This document shows positions 8,758-18,136 of a stretch of 64,000 nt of DNA, piece after piece. Below the pieces are notes generated by a model that saw only the letters and a program-made list of their open reading frames with translations, did not search any database and had not been told where the DNA came from. The translations under genes were made by a program, and so were the position numbers. This DNA comes from Halobacteriales archaeon QS_4_69_34 (GTDB lineage Archaea > Halobacteriota > Halobacteria > Halobacteriales > Halococcaceae). Location of the stretch: positions 124,001 through 188,000 of the forward strand of contig PXRN01000010.1 in the NCBI GenBank assembly GCA_003021045.1, written 5' to 3'. The number at the start of each line of letters is the position of its first letter. Position 1 is the first letter of the stretch.

Positions 8758-8885
8758 CGCGGCGTGCCCGCGACAAATCGACGACCGAACGCGGCGTCGC
8801 ACCGCCACCTTCCCCGCCGCTTCGTCGACCACTTCCGCCGCGGGACGCGAACCCTTATGACCCAGAGCGGCCTCACCTCACCTCA

Positions 8886-11084
8886 GTGGCCACCAGCGAA
8901 CTCCCGCGCTTTTTCCCCTACGAGACGCCCTACGAGAACCAGCGCGAGGCGATGGATCGCGTTCGGGAGGCGCTCGCGGAGGGCCGGGACACCCTCTTCG
9001 AGGGGGCCTGCGGGACGGGCAAGACGCTCTCGGCGCTCGTGCCCGCCCTCGAGGTCGCCCGCGAGCAGGGCAAGACCGTGGTCATCACCACGAACGTCCA
9101 CCAGCAGATGCGCCAGTTCGTCGCCGAGGCCCGGGCGATCGACGAGCGCGAGTCCCTGCGGGCGGTCGTGTTCAAGGGCAAGGCCTCGATGTGTCATATC
9201 GACGTCGGCTACGAGGAGTGTCAGGCGCTGCGGGACGGCACCAAGGAGGTCGTCGAGCTCGAAAAGGAGAAACGGGAGCTCGAACGCCGCGAGGAGGATC
9301 TCCTCGAAGCGAGCCAAGCCGGCGACGGGGAGGCCGCCGAGGACCGCGCCGCGGTGATGGACACCCTCGACGAGATCGAGGGCGAGCTCGCCGAGCGCCG
9401 CGAGAACGCGGTCTGTGAGCGCTACTACGACAATCTCACTCAGGACAACGAGGAGTTCTTCGCGTGGCTCGAAGCCGGCGTCCGGACGCCCGAAGAGATC
9501 TACGAGTACACAGAGGAGGCGGGGACGTGTGGCTACGAGCTGTTGAAGGAGGGGCTGGAGGGAGTGGACCTCGTGGTCTGTAACTACCACCACCTGCTCG
9601 ACCCGGCCGTTCGGGAGCAGTTCTTCCGGTGGCTCGGCCGCGACCCCGAAGACGTCATCACCGTCTTCGACGAGGCCCACAACGTCGAGGCGACGGCCAG
9701 AGAGCACGCGACCCGCAGCCTGACCGAGACCACCCTCGACGGCGCGCTCGCGGAGTGTGACCCCGAGAAAGCCGACATCGAGGACCCGCGTGCGGCGAGC
9801 GCGACGAACGTCCTCGGGGCGTTTCGGGACGCGCTCGTCGAGACCTACGACGGAACGTTGGGCTTCGGCGAGCGCGAGCGCCTCGACGGGGACTGGAAGG
9901 ACCTCGCCATCGCCAACGAGGAGGGCCGCGACGACCTCACGCGCGCGTTTCTCCAGCGGTACTCGGGCCAGGGTATCGAGGCCGACGCGGAGGCGGCACT
10001 GGCGCTCGGGGCAGCGCTCGACCGCGAGTACGACCGGGCCTACCGGGCCGGCGAAACCCAGGTCAGGAAGGAATGTCCCACGCTTCAGGCGGCGGGCTTC
10101 GTCGAGTCGTGGCTGGCCGACGGCGACACGGAAGGACAGTATCCCGTGCTCTCGGTGCGGCGCGATTCCGCGGACGGGGACGGAGCCCGCGGGTCGGCAA
10201 GCGTCTACGGCCGCGCGGAACTGTACGCCTGCATCCCGCGCGAGGTCACCGAAGCGCTGTTCGAGTCGGTGCACGCGAGCGTGCTGATGAGCGCCACCCT
10301 CCGGCCGTTCGACGTCGTCGAGGACGTCCTCGGACTCGACGATCCGGCGACGATGGCCTACGGACTCTCCTTTCCCGCGGCCAACCGTCGAACGTTCGCC
10401 GTCGGGACGCCGGCGCTGTTCGCCCGTCGCCGTGACGACCCCGACGTACAGGACGTTATCGCGGGTACGCTCGCCGACGCGATCCGTTTCACCCCCGGCA
10501 ACTCCCTGCTGTTCTTCCCGAGCTACGCCGAGGCCGAGCGCTACCACGGGCTGCTCTCGGGGCGGGTCGACGGGAAGCTCTACCTCGACGAACCGGGCGT
10601 CTCCGTCGGGGGGATACGGGAGGAGTTCGCCGCGAGCGATGGGGCCGCCCTCCTCACGTCGCTGTGGGGCACGCTCACGGAGGGCGTGAGCTTCGACGGC
10701 GAGGACGCCCACGCCGCGCTCGTCGTGGGGGTTCCCTACCCCCACCTCGACGACCGCCTCCAGGCCGTACAGGACGCCTACGAGGGAGCGTTCGCGGACG
10801 ACTCGGGCTGGGAGTACGCCGTCGAGATCCCCACGATCAGAAAGACCAGGCAGGCGCTCGGGCGCGTGCTCCGCTCGCCCGAGGAGATCGGCGTGCGCGC
10901 GCTGCTCGACGAGCGCTACACCGGCCGCTCGCGGGTCGACCTCGGCAAGTACAGCGTCCACGATACCTTCCCGGCCGAGGAGCGGAGCGAGCTCGTTGAC
11001 GTCGCCCCCGAGAAACTGAAGTACGCAATGCTCAACTTCTTCGGCGATCACGACGCCTACGAGGGCACACCCCCGGAGCCGTGA
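8886..11084 (+). CDS. XPD/DinG-type Rad3-family ATP-dependent DNA helicase
   Basis: 732-residue superfamily 2 helicase starting at GTG 8886. Walker A is GACGTGKT (about residues 40-47) and the DEAH box is in VFDEAHNVE (about residue 260). Between them are five cysteines (103, 112, 177, 215, 232), several of which likely hold the 4Fe-4S cluster of the XPD family. A charged, coiled-coil-like insert (EKEKRELERREED) lies between them. C-terminal motifs include LMSATLRPFDVVEDVLGLD, GVPYPHLDDR and QALGRVLRSPEEIG. A role in DNA repair or in resolving DNA structures is inferred from the family. Confidence 0.9.
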   Translation: MATSELPRFFPYETPYENQREAMDRVREALAEGRDTLFEGACGTGKTLSALVPALEVAREQGKTVVITTNVHQQMRQFVAEARAIDERESLRAVVFKGKASMCHIDVGYEECQALRDGTKEVVELEKEKRELERREEDLLEASQAGDGEAAEDRAAVMDTLDEIEGELAERRENAVCERYYDNLTQDNEEFFAWLEAGVRTPEEIYEYTEEAGTCGYELLKEGLEGVDLVVCNYHHLLDPAVREQFFRWLGRDPEDVITVFDEAHNVEATAREHATRSLTETTLDGALAECDPEKADIEDPRAASATNVLGAFRDALVETYDGTLGFGERERLDGDWKDLAIANEEGRDDLTRAFLQRYSGQGIEADAEAALALGAALDREYDRAYRAGETQVRKECPTLQAAGFVESWLADGDTEGQYPVLSVRRDSADGDGARGSASVYGRAELYACIPREVTEALFESVHASVLMSATLRPFDVVEDVLGLDDPATMAYGLSFPAANRRTFAVGTPALFARRRDDPDVQDVIAGTLADAIRFTPGNSLLFFPSYAEAERYHGLLSGRVDGKLYLDEPGVSVGGIREEFAASDGAALLTSLWGTLTEGVSFDGEDAHAALVVGVPYPHLDDRLQAVQDAYEGAFADDSGWEYAVEIPTIRKTRQALGRVLRSPEEIGVRALLDERYTGRSRVDLGKYSVHDTFPAEERSELVDVAPEKLKYAMLNFFGDHDAYEGTPPEP

Positions 11085-11143
11085 CGCCCTCGCGGACGGG
11101 AACGGCCGGTTTAGCGCCTTCCCGCTGTGGTTCACCACGATCG

Positions 11144-11195
11144 AACCGAGAGAGCCGAGAGAACCGAGAGAGCCGAGAGAACCGAGAGAGCCAGG
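11144..11195 (+). repeat. Tandem 9-bp repeat
   Basis: AACCGAGAG and AGCCGAGAG alternate for 5.8 units between the helicase gene and hemC. It looks like a simple-sequence slippage tract; no function is evident. Confidence 0.85.
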
Positions 11196-11265
11196 ACGGC
11201 TGTCGGAACGATTCGGGGTCGGCACCTCTCGAAGGTGGTTTGAGTCTCGGCTCCCGAAAGCGGTT

Positions 11266-12474
11266 ATGAACACGCGCGAGGACCCGATCCGGCTGGCGAC
11301 GCGCGGGTCCGACCTCGCGCTCCGGCAGGCCGCGGCCGTGAAGGAGACCCTCGAAGCGCGCCGACACGCCGTCGAGCTCGTCGAGGTCGAGACGACCGGC
11401 GACCGGATCAGCGAGGAGCTGATCCACCGGCTCGGCAAGACCGGCGCGTTCGTGCGCGCGCTCGACGAGCGCGTACTCGAGGGGGACTGCGACGCGGCGG
11501 TTCACTCGATGAAGGACGTACCGACCGAGATGCCCCCTGAGCTCGTGGTCGCCGGCGTGCCCGAGCGCGCCAGCGCGGGGGACGTGCTGCTCACGCCGAC
11601 GGGCGGCGGTCTCGACGCGCTCCCCGAGGGAGCCGTCGTGGGCACGTCGAGTCTCCGGCGACGCGCGGAGCTGCTCGCGGCGCGGCCCGATTTAGAGGTA
11701 CGGCAGCTCCGTGGCAACGTCGACACCCGGGTCGAGAAGCTGCTCGCCCCACGCCGCCAGCGCGAGCACGAGCGGCGGCTCGCGGCGGCGGGCGAACTCG
11801 ACGCCGACGCCGGCGAGAACGAGGCCGACGACACCGACCCCGACAACGCCGCTTCCGAGGACGTAACCGACGAACCCGCACACACGGAGGGGTACGAGCA
11901 GGCGGACGGGGAGTACGAGCGCACCCCACGGGAGTGGTTCGAGGGGCTTTCGGAGGTCGAGCGGCGGGCGCTCGGGCGCGAGGTCGATACGGAGTACGAC
12001 GCGATCGTGCTCGCGGCGGCGGGGCTCGAACGCGCGGGGCTCGCGCGGCAGCTCGACGTCCGGGAGCTCCCGGCCGAGGAATTCGTGCCGGCCCCCGGAC
12101 AGGGCGCGCTCGCGGTCACGGCGCGGGACGACGAGCGCGGCGAACTGCTCCACGACGCGCTCGATCACCCGCGGACGCGCGTCGAGACCACGGTCGAACG
12201 CGTGGTGCTGTCGACACTCGGCGGGGGCTGCATTGCCCCGATGGGCGCACACGCAGTCGTCCAGGGCGAGTACGTTCACGCCGCGGTGCGGGTGCTCGAT
12301 CAGGACGGCGAGGAGGAGATCGGGGCCACGCGGGACCTCTCGGTCGAGCGCCACCCCGAAGCGGCCCGGGAGCTGGCCGCCGAGCTCGCCGAGCGGGGCG
12401 CGGCCGACCTGATCGCGGCGGCCCGGGTCGACACCGATACCGAGGGCGAACCGGGGGCCAAGCGCATCGAATGA
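11266..12474 (+). CDS. hemC: Hydroxymethylbilane synthase (porphobilinogen deaminase)
   Basis: 402 residues. Joins four porphobilinogens into hydroxymethylbilane for sirohaem, haem and B12 synthesis. Visible motifs: LATRGSDLALRQA, VHSMKDVPTEMP, GTSSLRRRAEL, VRQLRGNVDTRV, and the cofactor-attachment cysteine in GGGCIAPMGAHA. A roughly 50-residue acidic insert (about residues 175-222) makes it longer than the usual 300-380. First gene of the hemC-sumT-hemD operon; its stop overlaps the next start (ATGA at 12471). Confidence 0.96.
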   Translation: MNTREDPIRLATRGSDLALRQAAAVKETLEARRHAVELVEVETTGDRISEELIHRLGKTGAFVRALDERVLEGDCDAAVHSMKDVPTEMPPELVVAGVPERASAGDVLLTPTGGGLDALPEGAVVGTSSLRRRAELLAARPDLEVRQLRGNVDTRVEKLLAPRRQREHERRLAAAGELDADAGENEADDTDPDNAASEDVTDEPAHTEGYEQADGEYERTPREWFEGLSEVERRALGREVDTEYDAIVLAAAGLERAGLARQLDVRELPAEEFVPAPGQGALAVTARDDERGELLHDALDHPRTRVETTVERVVLSTLGGGCIAPMGAHAVVQGEYVHAAVRVLDQDGEEEIGATRDLSVERHPEAARELAAELAERGAADLIAAARVDTDTEGEPGAKRIE

Positions 12475-13382
12475 CCGACGAGGAGCGCTTCGGAGGGGGT
12501 AGTGAGGGGACGGGCACGAGCCACACGGGCGAGGGTGTGGACCGCACGGACGAGGAGGGCGAGTCCGCGCCGGCCGACGAGGCGATCCGGCGCGAGCGGA
12601 CGGGGATCGTCCACCTCGTCGGGAGCGGCCCCGGCGATCCCGACCTGCTGACGGTGAAGGCTCGACGGCTCGTCGAGGAGGCCGACGTTGTGCTCCACGA
12701 CAAGCTTCCCGGCCGGCAGATCATCGAGCTGATCCCCGAGGACAAGCGCGAGGACGTCGGCAAGCGCGCCGGCGGCGAGCGCACGCCCCAGTCGGCGATC
12801 GACGAGCGCTTGGTCGAGCTCGCCCGCGATGGAAAGCGAGTGGTGCGCCTGAAGGGCGGCGACCCGTTCGTGTTCGGCCGCGGTGGCGAGGAAGCGGAGC
12901 ACCTCGCGGCCCACGACGTGCCCTTCGAGGTCGTCCCGGGGGTGACGTCGGCGCTGGCCGCGCCCGCCGTCGCGGGGGTGCCGGCGACCCACCGTGAGCA
13001 CGCGTCGAGCGTGTCGGTCGTGACGGGTCACGAGGACCCCGCCAAATCGGAGTCGGCGGTCGATTGGGACGCACTCGCCCGGACCGGGGGCACGATCGTC
13101 GTGCTCATGGGCGTCGGAAAGCTGCCGGAGTACACGCGTGCGCTCCGCGAGGCGGGGCTCGATCCGGAGACGCCAGTAACGCTGATCGAGCGCGGGACGC
13201 GCCGTGAGGAACGCGTCGCCACCGGGACGCTCGAGACGGTCGTCGACGCCCGCGACGAGGCGGGCATCGAGCCGCCCGCGGTGACCGTGATCGGGGACGT
13301 GGTGGGGGTGCGCGAGCGCGTGCTGGCGTTTCTGAAGAACGACCCCTCGAAGGGAAGCGATCCGCCGGGTGAGGACCGATGA
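12471..13382 (+). CDS. cobA: Uroporphyrinogen-III C-methyltransferase
   Basis: 303-residue SAM-dependent methyltransferase (SUMT) that converts uroporphyrinogen III to precorrin-2. A disordered acidic N-terminus of about 45 residues precedes the catalytic domain with VHLVGSGPGDPDLLTVKA, VVRLKGGDPFVFGRGGEEA and VPGVTSALAAPA. The start ATG overlaps the hemC stop and the gene overlaps hemD by 4 nt, giving translational coupling within the operon. Confidence 0.95.
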   Translation: MTDEERFGGGSEGTGTSHTGEGVDRTDEEGESAPADEAIRRERTGIVHLVGSGPGDPDLLTVKARRLVEEADVVLHDKLPGRQIIELIPEDKREDVGKRAGGERTPQSAIDERLVELARDGKRVVRLKGGDPFVFGRGGEEAEHLAAHDVPFEVVPGVTSALAAPAVAGVPATHREHASSVSVVTGHEDPAKSESAVDWDALARTGGTIVVLMGVGKLPEYTRALREAGLDPETPVTLIERGTRREERVATGTLETVVDARDEAGIEPPAVTVIGDVVGVRERVLAFLKNDPSKGSDPPGEDR

Positions 13383-14137
13383 GCGGACCCGATGGCCAGC
13401 CGCGAGTCGCCGTCTTCCGGCCCGACGACGACCGGCTCGCCGAGGCGACGGCGTTGCTCGCCGAGCTTGGCGTCGAGCCCGTCGCCGATCCGATGCTCGC
13501 GGTCGAGCCGACGGGCGACGTTCCCCCGGAAGCCGATGTCGTCGTCCTGACGAGCAAGACCGGCGCGGAGCTGCTCGCCGGGGCGGACTGGGAGCCCGGC
13601 GACGCGGTGGTCGCGGCCATCGGCGAGCACACCGCTCATGCGCTGCGGGCGACGGGCTACCGGGTCGATCGCGTTCCCGAGGAGTTCTCCTCGGCGGGGC
13701 TCGTCTCGCTACTCGCCGGCGAGGTCGCGGGCGAGCGGGTCGCGGTCGCTCGCAGCGACCACGGTTCGCCCGTCCTTCTCGAGGGGCTGCGCGAGGCGGG
13801 CGCGGACGTCACCGAAACGGTGCTCTACCGGCTCGTTCGGCCCCCCGGTGCTGGGCAGTCGGCCGATCTCGCCGCGGCCGGCGAGCTGTCGGCGGCGCTG
13901 TTTACCTCCTCGCTGACCGTCGAGCACTTCCTCGCGGCGGCCGCCGAGCGCGGGTGTCGAGAGGACGCGATCGACGGACTCGACGGCGCGGTGGTCGGGA
14001 CGATCGGCGAACCCACCCGGGAGACGGCCGAGCGCGAGGGGATCGCGGCGGACGTGGTCCCCGAGCGGGCGGACTTCACGGCGCTGGCGCGGGCGACGGT
14101 CGACGAGATCGCCGGATCGCGGTCACACGCCCGATAG
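13379..14137 (+). CDS. hemD: Uroporphyrinogen-III synthase
   Basis: 252 residues; cyclises hydroxymethylbilane to uroporphyrinogen III. The sequence is weakly conserved across the family, but VAVFRPDD at the start, VLTSKTGAELL, the middle VAVARSDHGSPVLLEGLREAG, and LFTSSLTVEHFL fit the two-domain HemD fold, and the operon position after hemC and sumT settles the call. ATG at 13379 overlaps the previous stop. Confidence 0.92.
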   Translation: MSGPDGQPRVAVFRPDDDRLAEATALLAELGVEPVADPMLAVEPTGDVPPEADVVVLTSKTGAELLAGADWEPGDAVVAAIGEHTAHALRATGYRVDRVPEEFSSAGLVSLLAGEVAGERVAVARSDHGSPVLLEGLREAGADVTETVLYRLVRPPGAGQSADLAAAGELSAALFTSSLTVEHFLAAAAERGCREDAIDGLDGAVVGTIGEPTRETAEREGIAADVVPERADFTALARATVDEIAGSRSHAR

Positions 14138-14310
14138 CCGCAGGTGCTCGGCGTCGACTCGGAGAGCCGGCGTCGAAACTGTGGCGCGACCGCGAAGCCA
14201 GCTCGCGAAACTCCGTCGCATGCCCCACCAGTCGGTTCACTCCGGATCCGGTCGGTTCGGTCGACCGAGACGTCGGATCGAGAGCGCCGGACCGAGCGAC
14301 GCGGCACGGA

Positions 14311-14400
14311 CCGCGAGCGCCGATACACACAAGAAACCGCACCGCGACCGCACCTGCACCTCCCTCTCCCCACCACCGACCTAGTCCCCCTGCCGATCGT
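14311..14400 (+). repeat. Dispersed intergenic element, copy 3 (5' part only)
   Basis: Contains the head CGATACACACAAGAAACCGC followed by ACCGCGACCGCACC, then diverges. It lies about 86 bp before the RecJ-like gene, in the same orientation, within the 348 bp gap after hemD. Confidence 0.45.
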
Positions 14401-14454
14401 CTTCCCGACGAACGACCGGTAGGGAGCGCTCGGACGCCGCGGGCTTCCGAGAGC

Positions 14455-14460
14455 TTAAAC
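14455..14460 (+). promoter_or_regulatory. TATA-like box of the RecJ-like gene
   Basis: TTAAAC ends 25 nt upstream of the ATG at 14486, the spacing expected for a leaderless haloarchaeal transcript. Confidence 0.4.
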
Positions 14461-14485
14461 CGCAAGCCGAGCCTATCTCGGGGAG

Positions 14486-16018
14486 ATGGGTGGCCCGATC
14501 CCCGCACTCGAAGCGCGCGCGGCGGCCTGTGCCGATCGGCTGGTGGGCGCGGACGCCGTACTGCTGGCCTCCCACATCGACGCCGACGGGCTGACGAGTG
14601 CGGCGATTGCGGCGACGGCACTCGAACGCGCCGGGATACCGTTCGAGACGGTCTTCGAGAAGCAGCTCGACGAGACGGCGATCTCGCGGATGGCGGCGAC
14701 CGATTTCTCGACCGTGCTGTTCACCGACTTCGGCAGCGGCCAGCTCGACGCTATCGCCGAACACGAGGCGGCGGGCGAGTTCGTACCCGTCGTCGCCGAC
14801 CACCACCGGCCCGCCGACGCCGACACCGAGTACCACCTGAACCCGCTGCTCGTCGGCATCGACGGGGCCGCGGAGCTCTCGGGTGCGGGCACGACCTACG
14901 CGCTCGCACGGGCGCTCGCGGAGCGCGACGCGACGAATGGCCACGACAACCGCGACCTCGCGGCGCTCGCTGCCGTGGGAGCGATCGGTGACATGCAGGC
15001 CAGCGGCGGCGAGCTCGTCGGCGCGAACAGCGAGATCGTCGCCGAGGGGATCGCGGCTGGCACGCTCGAAGCGACCTCCGACCTCGCGCTGTACGGCCGC
15101 CAGACCCGCCCGCTGCCGAAGCTCCTCGAGTACGCGAGCGACGTCTCCATCCCCGGGATCACCAACGACGAACGGGGCGCGATCGGCTTCCTCGCCGACC
15201 TCGACCTCGATCTCCGGCATCCGGAGGACGGGAACGGCGGACGCGCCGTCGGCGAGGGTAGCGACGACACACACGGAGGCGGCGAGAACGGCGACGCCGG
15301 CAGCGATGGCTCGATCGCGGGCGCGCGGGCCGGCGAGTGGCGGCGGTGGGTCGATCTCGACGGCGACGAACGGCGGACGGTGGCGAGCGCGCTCGTCCGC
15401 CGAGCGCTCGACCGGGGCGTGCCCGCCGAGCGGGCCGAGGAGCTGGTCGGAACCACCTACACGCTGCCCGCCGAGCCCGAGGGCACGGAGCTCCGGGACG
15501 CGAGCGAGTTCTCGACCCTCCTGAACGCGACGGCGCGATACGACCGCGCGGACGTCGGCCTCGCGGTCTGTCTCGGCGAGCGCGACGGGGCACTCGACCG
15601 CGCGCGCCGGCTGCTGGCCACCCATCGCCGGAACCTCTCGGAGGGGCTGCGCTGGGTCGAGCGCGAGGGTGTCACGCGCGAGTCACACCTCCAGTGGTTC
15701 GACGCGGGCGAACGGATCCGGGAGACAATCGTCGGCATCGTCGCCGGGATGGCACTCGGAAACAGCGGCGTCAGCGGCGGCGTGCCGATCGTCGCGTTCG
15801 CCCGCGAGAGCGCCGACGAGACGAAGGTGTCGGCGCGGGGCACCCACCGACTCGTCCGGGAGGGACTCGACCTCTCGGCCGTCATGAGCGCGGCGAGCGC
15901 CGCGGTCGGCGGCGCGGGCGGCGGCCACGATGTCGCCGCCGGTGCGACGATCCCATCGGGGAGCGAGCGGGCGTTCGTCGAACACGCCGACGCGCTCGTC
16001 GGCGAGCAGCTCGGCTGA
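14486..16018 (+). CDS. RecJ-like DHH-family exonuclease/phosphoesterase
   Basis: 510 residues. The DHH domain shows ASHIDADGLTSAAIAATALE (near residue 30), FTDFGSGQ, VVADHHRP (the DHH motif) and AVGAIGDMQ. The C-terminal DHHA1-type domain ends with GGAGGGHDVAAGATIP. This matches archaeal RecJ/GAN-like nucleases with manganese-dependent activity on single-stranded nucleic acid; haloarchaea have several paralogs and I cannot assign which one. A Gly/Asp-rich insert of about 35 residues (246-280) separates the halves. It stands alone with its own TATA-like box. Confidence 0.85.
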   Translation: MGGPIPALEARAAACADRLVGADAVLLASHIDADGLTSAAIAATALERAGIPFETVFEKQLDETAISRMAATDFSTVLFTDFGSGQLDAIAEHEAAGEFVPVVADHHRPADADTEYHLNPLLVGIDGAAELSGAGTTYALARALAERDATNGHDNRDLAALAAVGAIGDMQASGGELVGANSEIVAEGIAAGTLEATSDLALYGRQTRPLPKLLEYASDVSIPGITNDERGAIGFLADLDLDLRHPEDGNGGRAVGEGSDDTHGGGENGDAGSDGSIAGARAGEWRRWVDLDGDERRTVASALVRRALDRGVPAERAEELVGTTYTLPAEPEGTELRDASEFSTLLNATARYDRADVGLAVCLGERDGALDRARRLLATHRRNLSEGLRWVEREGVTRESHLQWFDAGERIRETIVGIVAGMALGNSGVSGGVPIVAFARESADETKVSARGTHRLVREGLDLSAVMSAASAAVGGAGGGHDVAAGATIPSGSERAFVEHADALVGEQLG

Positions 16019-16660
16019 GCGGCAGCTCTGCGGCCGCACGAGCGGGTCGAGCAGACAGTTCCGGGGGGTCGGCGTGGCGATCCGGCCGTCGCGCGGGCGC
16101 TCGTCGAGCCACGGGTGGTGTCCGGTCGCCCCCGGCGACCTCGGAGCGGTCGGTCTGCTTTCGCCCGTGCGTTCTGTATCGTCACTTACGGTGTACGTCC
16201 GGCCGATCGCGGCTCTCACCGCGACGGCCACCTCCAGTTACGATCGACACCGCTCCCGACGGGCTCCCCGCGTCGGCGTTTCGTCCTCGGCCCGCGCCGT
16301 CCACCCCACGGTCGTATCGGCCGGTCGCTTCGAGCCTGCTCGACGCCGGGCGCGGGAGACCGCGCTCGACCGGCCTGTCGAGCGGTTCGAGCCGTCGTGA
16401 ACCGATAATCACGATAGAGAAGACCTCGATCTGACCGGGTGGCCGCCGTCGGCGGCGTGGCTCAACGATCGGTCGCCACCGGACCGATAGCACGCTATCC
16501 TCGGTGGATCCGCTCCGAGCCGCACGCGAGTGGTTCTCGACGAAAGGGTCGACGTCACTCCCGCCGCGGAGTGTCGTGATCGAGAAACGACCGGTCCGGG
16601 GTTCGCTGAGAGCGCGTGCTCACGGGCCGTCGTTGGTGGGGCCACGTCGTCGTGGCCGCA
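16019..16660. other. Non-coding stretch, nothing recognised
   Basis: Frames on both strands here look like high-GC shadows without similarity to anything I know. The only structure seen is a small inverted repeat GATAG-CACG-CTATC near 16488-16501. It may hold further decayed copies of the intergenic element. Confidence 0.4.
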
Positions 16661-16800
16661 GCGCGGTGATGGGGCGTCGCGGTAGCAGGGCGGTCGCGGT
16701 GGCAGGACAGTCGCGGTGGCAGGGCGGTCGCGATGGTGGTAGCGGTACAAGCGTGTAGCGAGCGGGCGACCGAACGCCGGAGCGCGCCCCGAGCCCCCGT
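16661..16800 (-). repeat. Dispersed intergenic element, variant copy with 17-bp tandem units
   Basis: At 16681-16731 three 17-bp units occur in tandem: GGTAGCAGGGCGGTCGC, GGTGGCAGGACAGTCGC and GGTGGCAGGGCGGTCGC. Read on the minus strand they give the CCACCGCGACCGCCC text seen in the other element copies, followed to the left by a partial unit. It lies between the RecJ-like gene and tRNA-Pro. Confidence 0.45.
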
Positions 16801-16899
16801 TCACGGGGACAAGCAAGGGAGGCTCGCGGCTCTTTCGACTCGGATTTCTGACCGGATCGAGCGAGGGCGCGACGCGAGGCCGGCCGAAAGGGCGATAGC

Positions 16900-16972
16900 T
16901 GGGACCGCCGAGATTCGAACTCGAGTCCGACGCACCCCATGCGCCGAGGATACCAAGCTACCCCACGGTCCC
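16900..16972 (-). tRNA. tRNA-Pro(GGG)
   Basis: Minus-strand cloverleaf: acceptor GGGACCG/CGGTCCC, D-arm GGGT...ATCC, anticodon stem GGCGC/GCGTC with loop ATGGGGT giving anticodon GGG, T-arm TCGAG-TTCGAAT-CTCGG, discriminator A at 16900. No intron. The CCA end is not encoded. Confidence 0.9.
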
Positions 16973-17143
16973 GCGAGTCCGGGAACGGTGGGTCGCGGAT
17001 TAAGCCCTTCGCTTCCCCGGCCGACCGCCCGCACACGGAGTCACTGGCTCGTCGGTTTCCGGCTCGGTTCGGAGCCGCCGATCCGACGTCCCCCGACGAA
17101 TCGGTAGTTTGAGGTTCGGCACGGCCGTCGTCCGTGGCCACTA

Positions 17144-18046
17144 ATGCTTCCATTACAGCAGGTTCCAGGGCCAATCGAGGAGTTTCTCGACCAGTTCGGC
17201 CTCTCTGCGCAGGGGCTGCTCGATCAGTACGGATCGGCGATCGTCGAGGTGCTCCTCGCGGCGGCGGTCTTTCTCGTCGCGTTCGTGGTCGTCTACGCGA
17301 TCACGCGGGTCGTCCTCGTGGGGCTGGTCGGGCGCTCGCTGTCGGCGCGCGGGTTCGGCGAGACGGTGACCGGACTGGCCGGCAAGGTCGCCCGCTCGCT
17401 CGCGCTCTTCGGGGCGCTCGCGGTCGCGTTCACGATCGCCGGCTTCGGGAGCTTCCTCGCGGCGTTTGCGACGCTCGGCGGCGCGCTCGCGCTGGCGCTC
17501 GGGTTCGCGGCCCAGGACCTCATCGGGAACTTCGTCGCGGGCGTGTTCATCCTCCGGGACGAGCCCTTCGCGGTCGGCGACTGGATCGAGTGGAACGACA
17601 ACTCGGGCGTCGTCCAGGAGATCGAACTCCGCGTGACCAAACTCAAGACCTTCGACAACGAGCTCGTCACGGTCCCCAACTCCGAGCTCGCGAACAGCGC
17701 CGTGAAAAACGCCACCGCCGGGGATCGCCTCCGGGTGCCGTTCCTGTTCGGTATCGGCTACGAGGACGACATCGACGCGGCCAAGCGGATCATCCTCGAC
17801 GAGGCCGCGAGCGAGCCGAGCATCCTCGACGAGCCCGAGCCCTCGGTGATCCTCACCGAACTCGCCGACTCCTACGTGGGGCTCGTCGCGCGGATCTGGA
17901 TCGAGGACCCCGCCCGCGGTGGCTACGTGAACGTGCGCTCCGAGTACGTGCAGGCAGTGAAGGAACGCTTCGACGCGGAAGGCATCGACATCCCCTACCC
18001 CTACCGCGAGCTCACCGGCGGGATCGAGGTCGACGACGGCCGGTGA
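17144..18046 (+). CDS. Small-conductance mechanosensitive channel (MscS family)
   Basis: 300 residues with three predicted membrane helices at about 32-55, 75-100 and 102-130. The pore-lining helix has the Gly/Ala pattern GGALALALGFAAQDLIGNFV, followed by the MscS beta domain (VGDWIEWNDNSGVVQEIELR, TFDNELVTVPNSELAN) and an alpha/beta cytoplasmic end. It opens on hypo-osmotic stress to release solutes. ATG at 17144. Confidence 0.93.
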   Translation: MLPLQQVPGPIEEFLDQFGLSAQGLLDQYGSAIVEVLLAAAVFLVAFVVVYAITRVVLVGLVGRSLSARGFGETVTGLAGKVARSLALFGALAVAFTIAGFGSFLAAFATLGGALALALGFAAQDLIGNFVAGVFILRDEPFAVGDWIEWNDNSGVVQEIELRVTKLKTFDNELVTVPNSELANSAVKNATAGDRLRVPFLFGIGYEDDIDAAKRIILDEAASEPSILDEPEPSVILTELADSYVGLVARIWIEDPARGGYVNVRSEYVQAVKERFDAEGIDIPYPYRELTGGIEVDDGR

Positions 18047-18136
18047 TCGCCGACCGGGGTGGGTGTCGCTGCCACCCGACGGTCGTCGGGTCGCCGACGG
18101 ACACGGATCGAGCCGCGGGGCGGCTTCGTGGCCGGC

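Noticed and set aside
11144-11195. CRISPR-like short repeats
   Set aside because: Units are only 9 bp and have no spacers; it is a simple tandem tract.
11934-12470. Long open frame running into the uroporphyrinogen methyltransferase gene from within hemC
   Set aside because: It is the shadow of hemC in another frame; the real start is the overlapping ATG at 12471.
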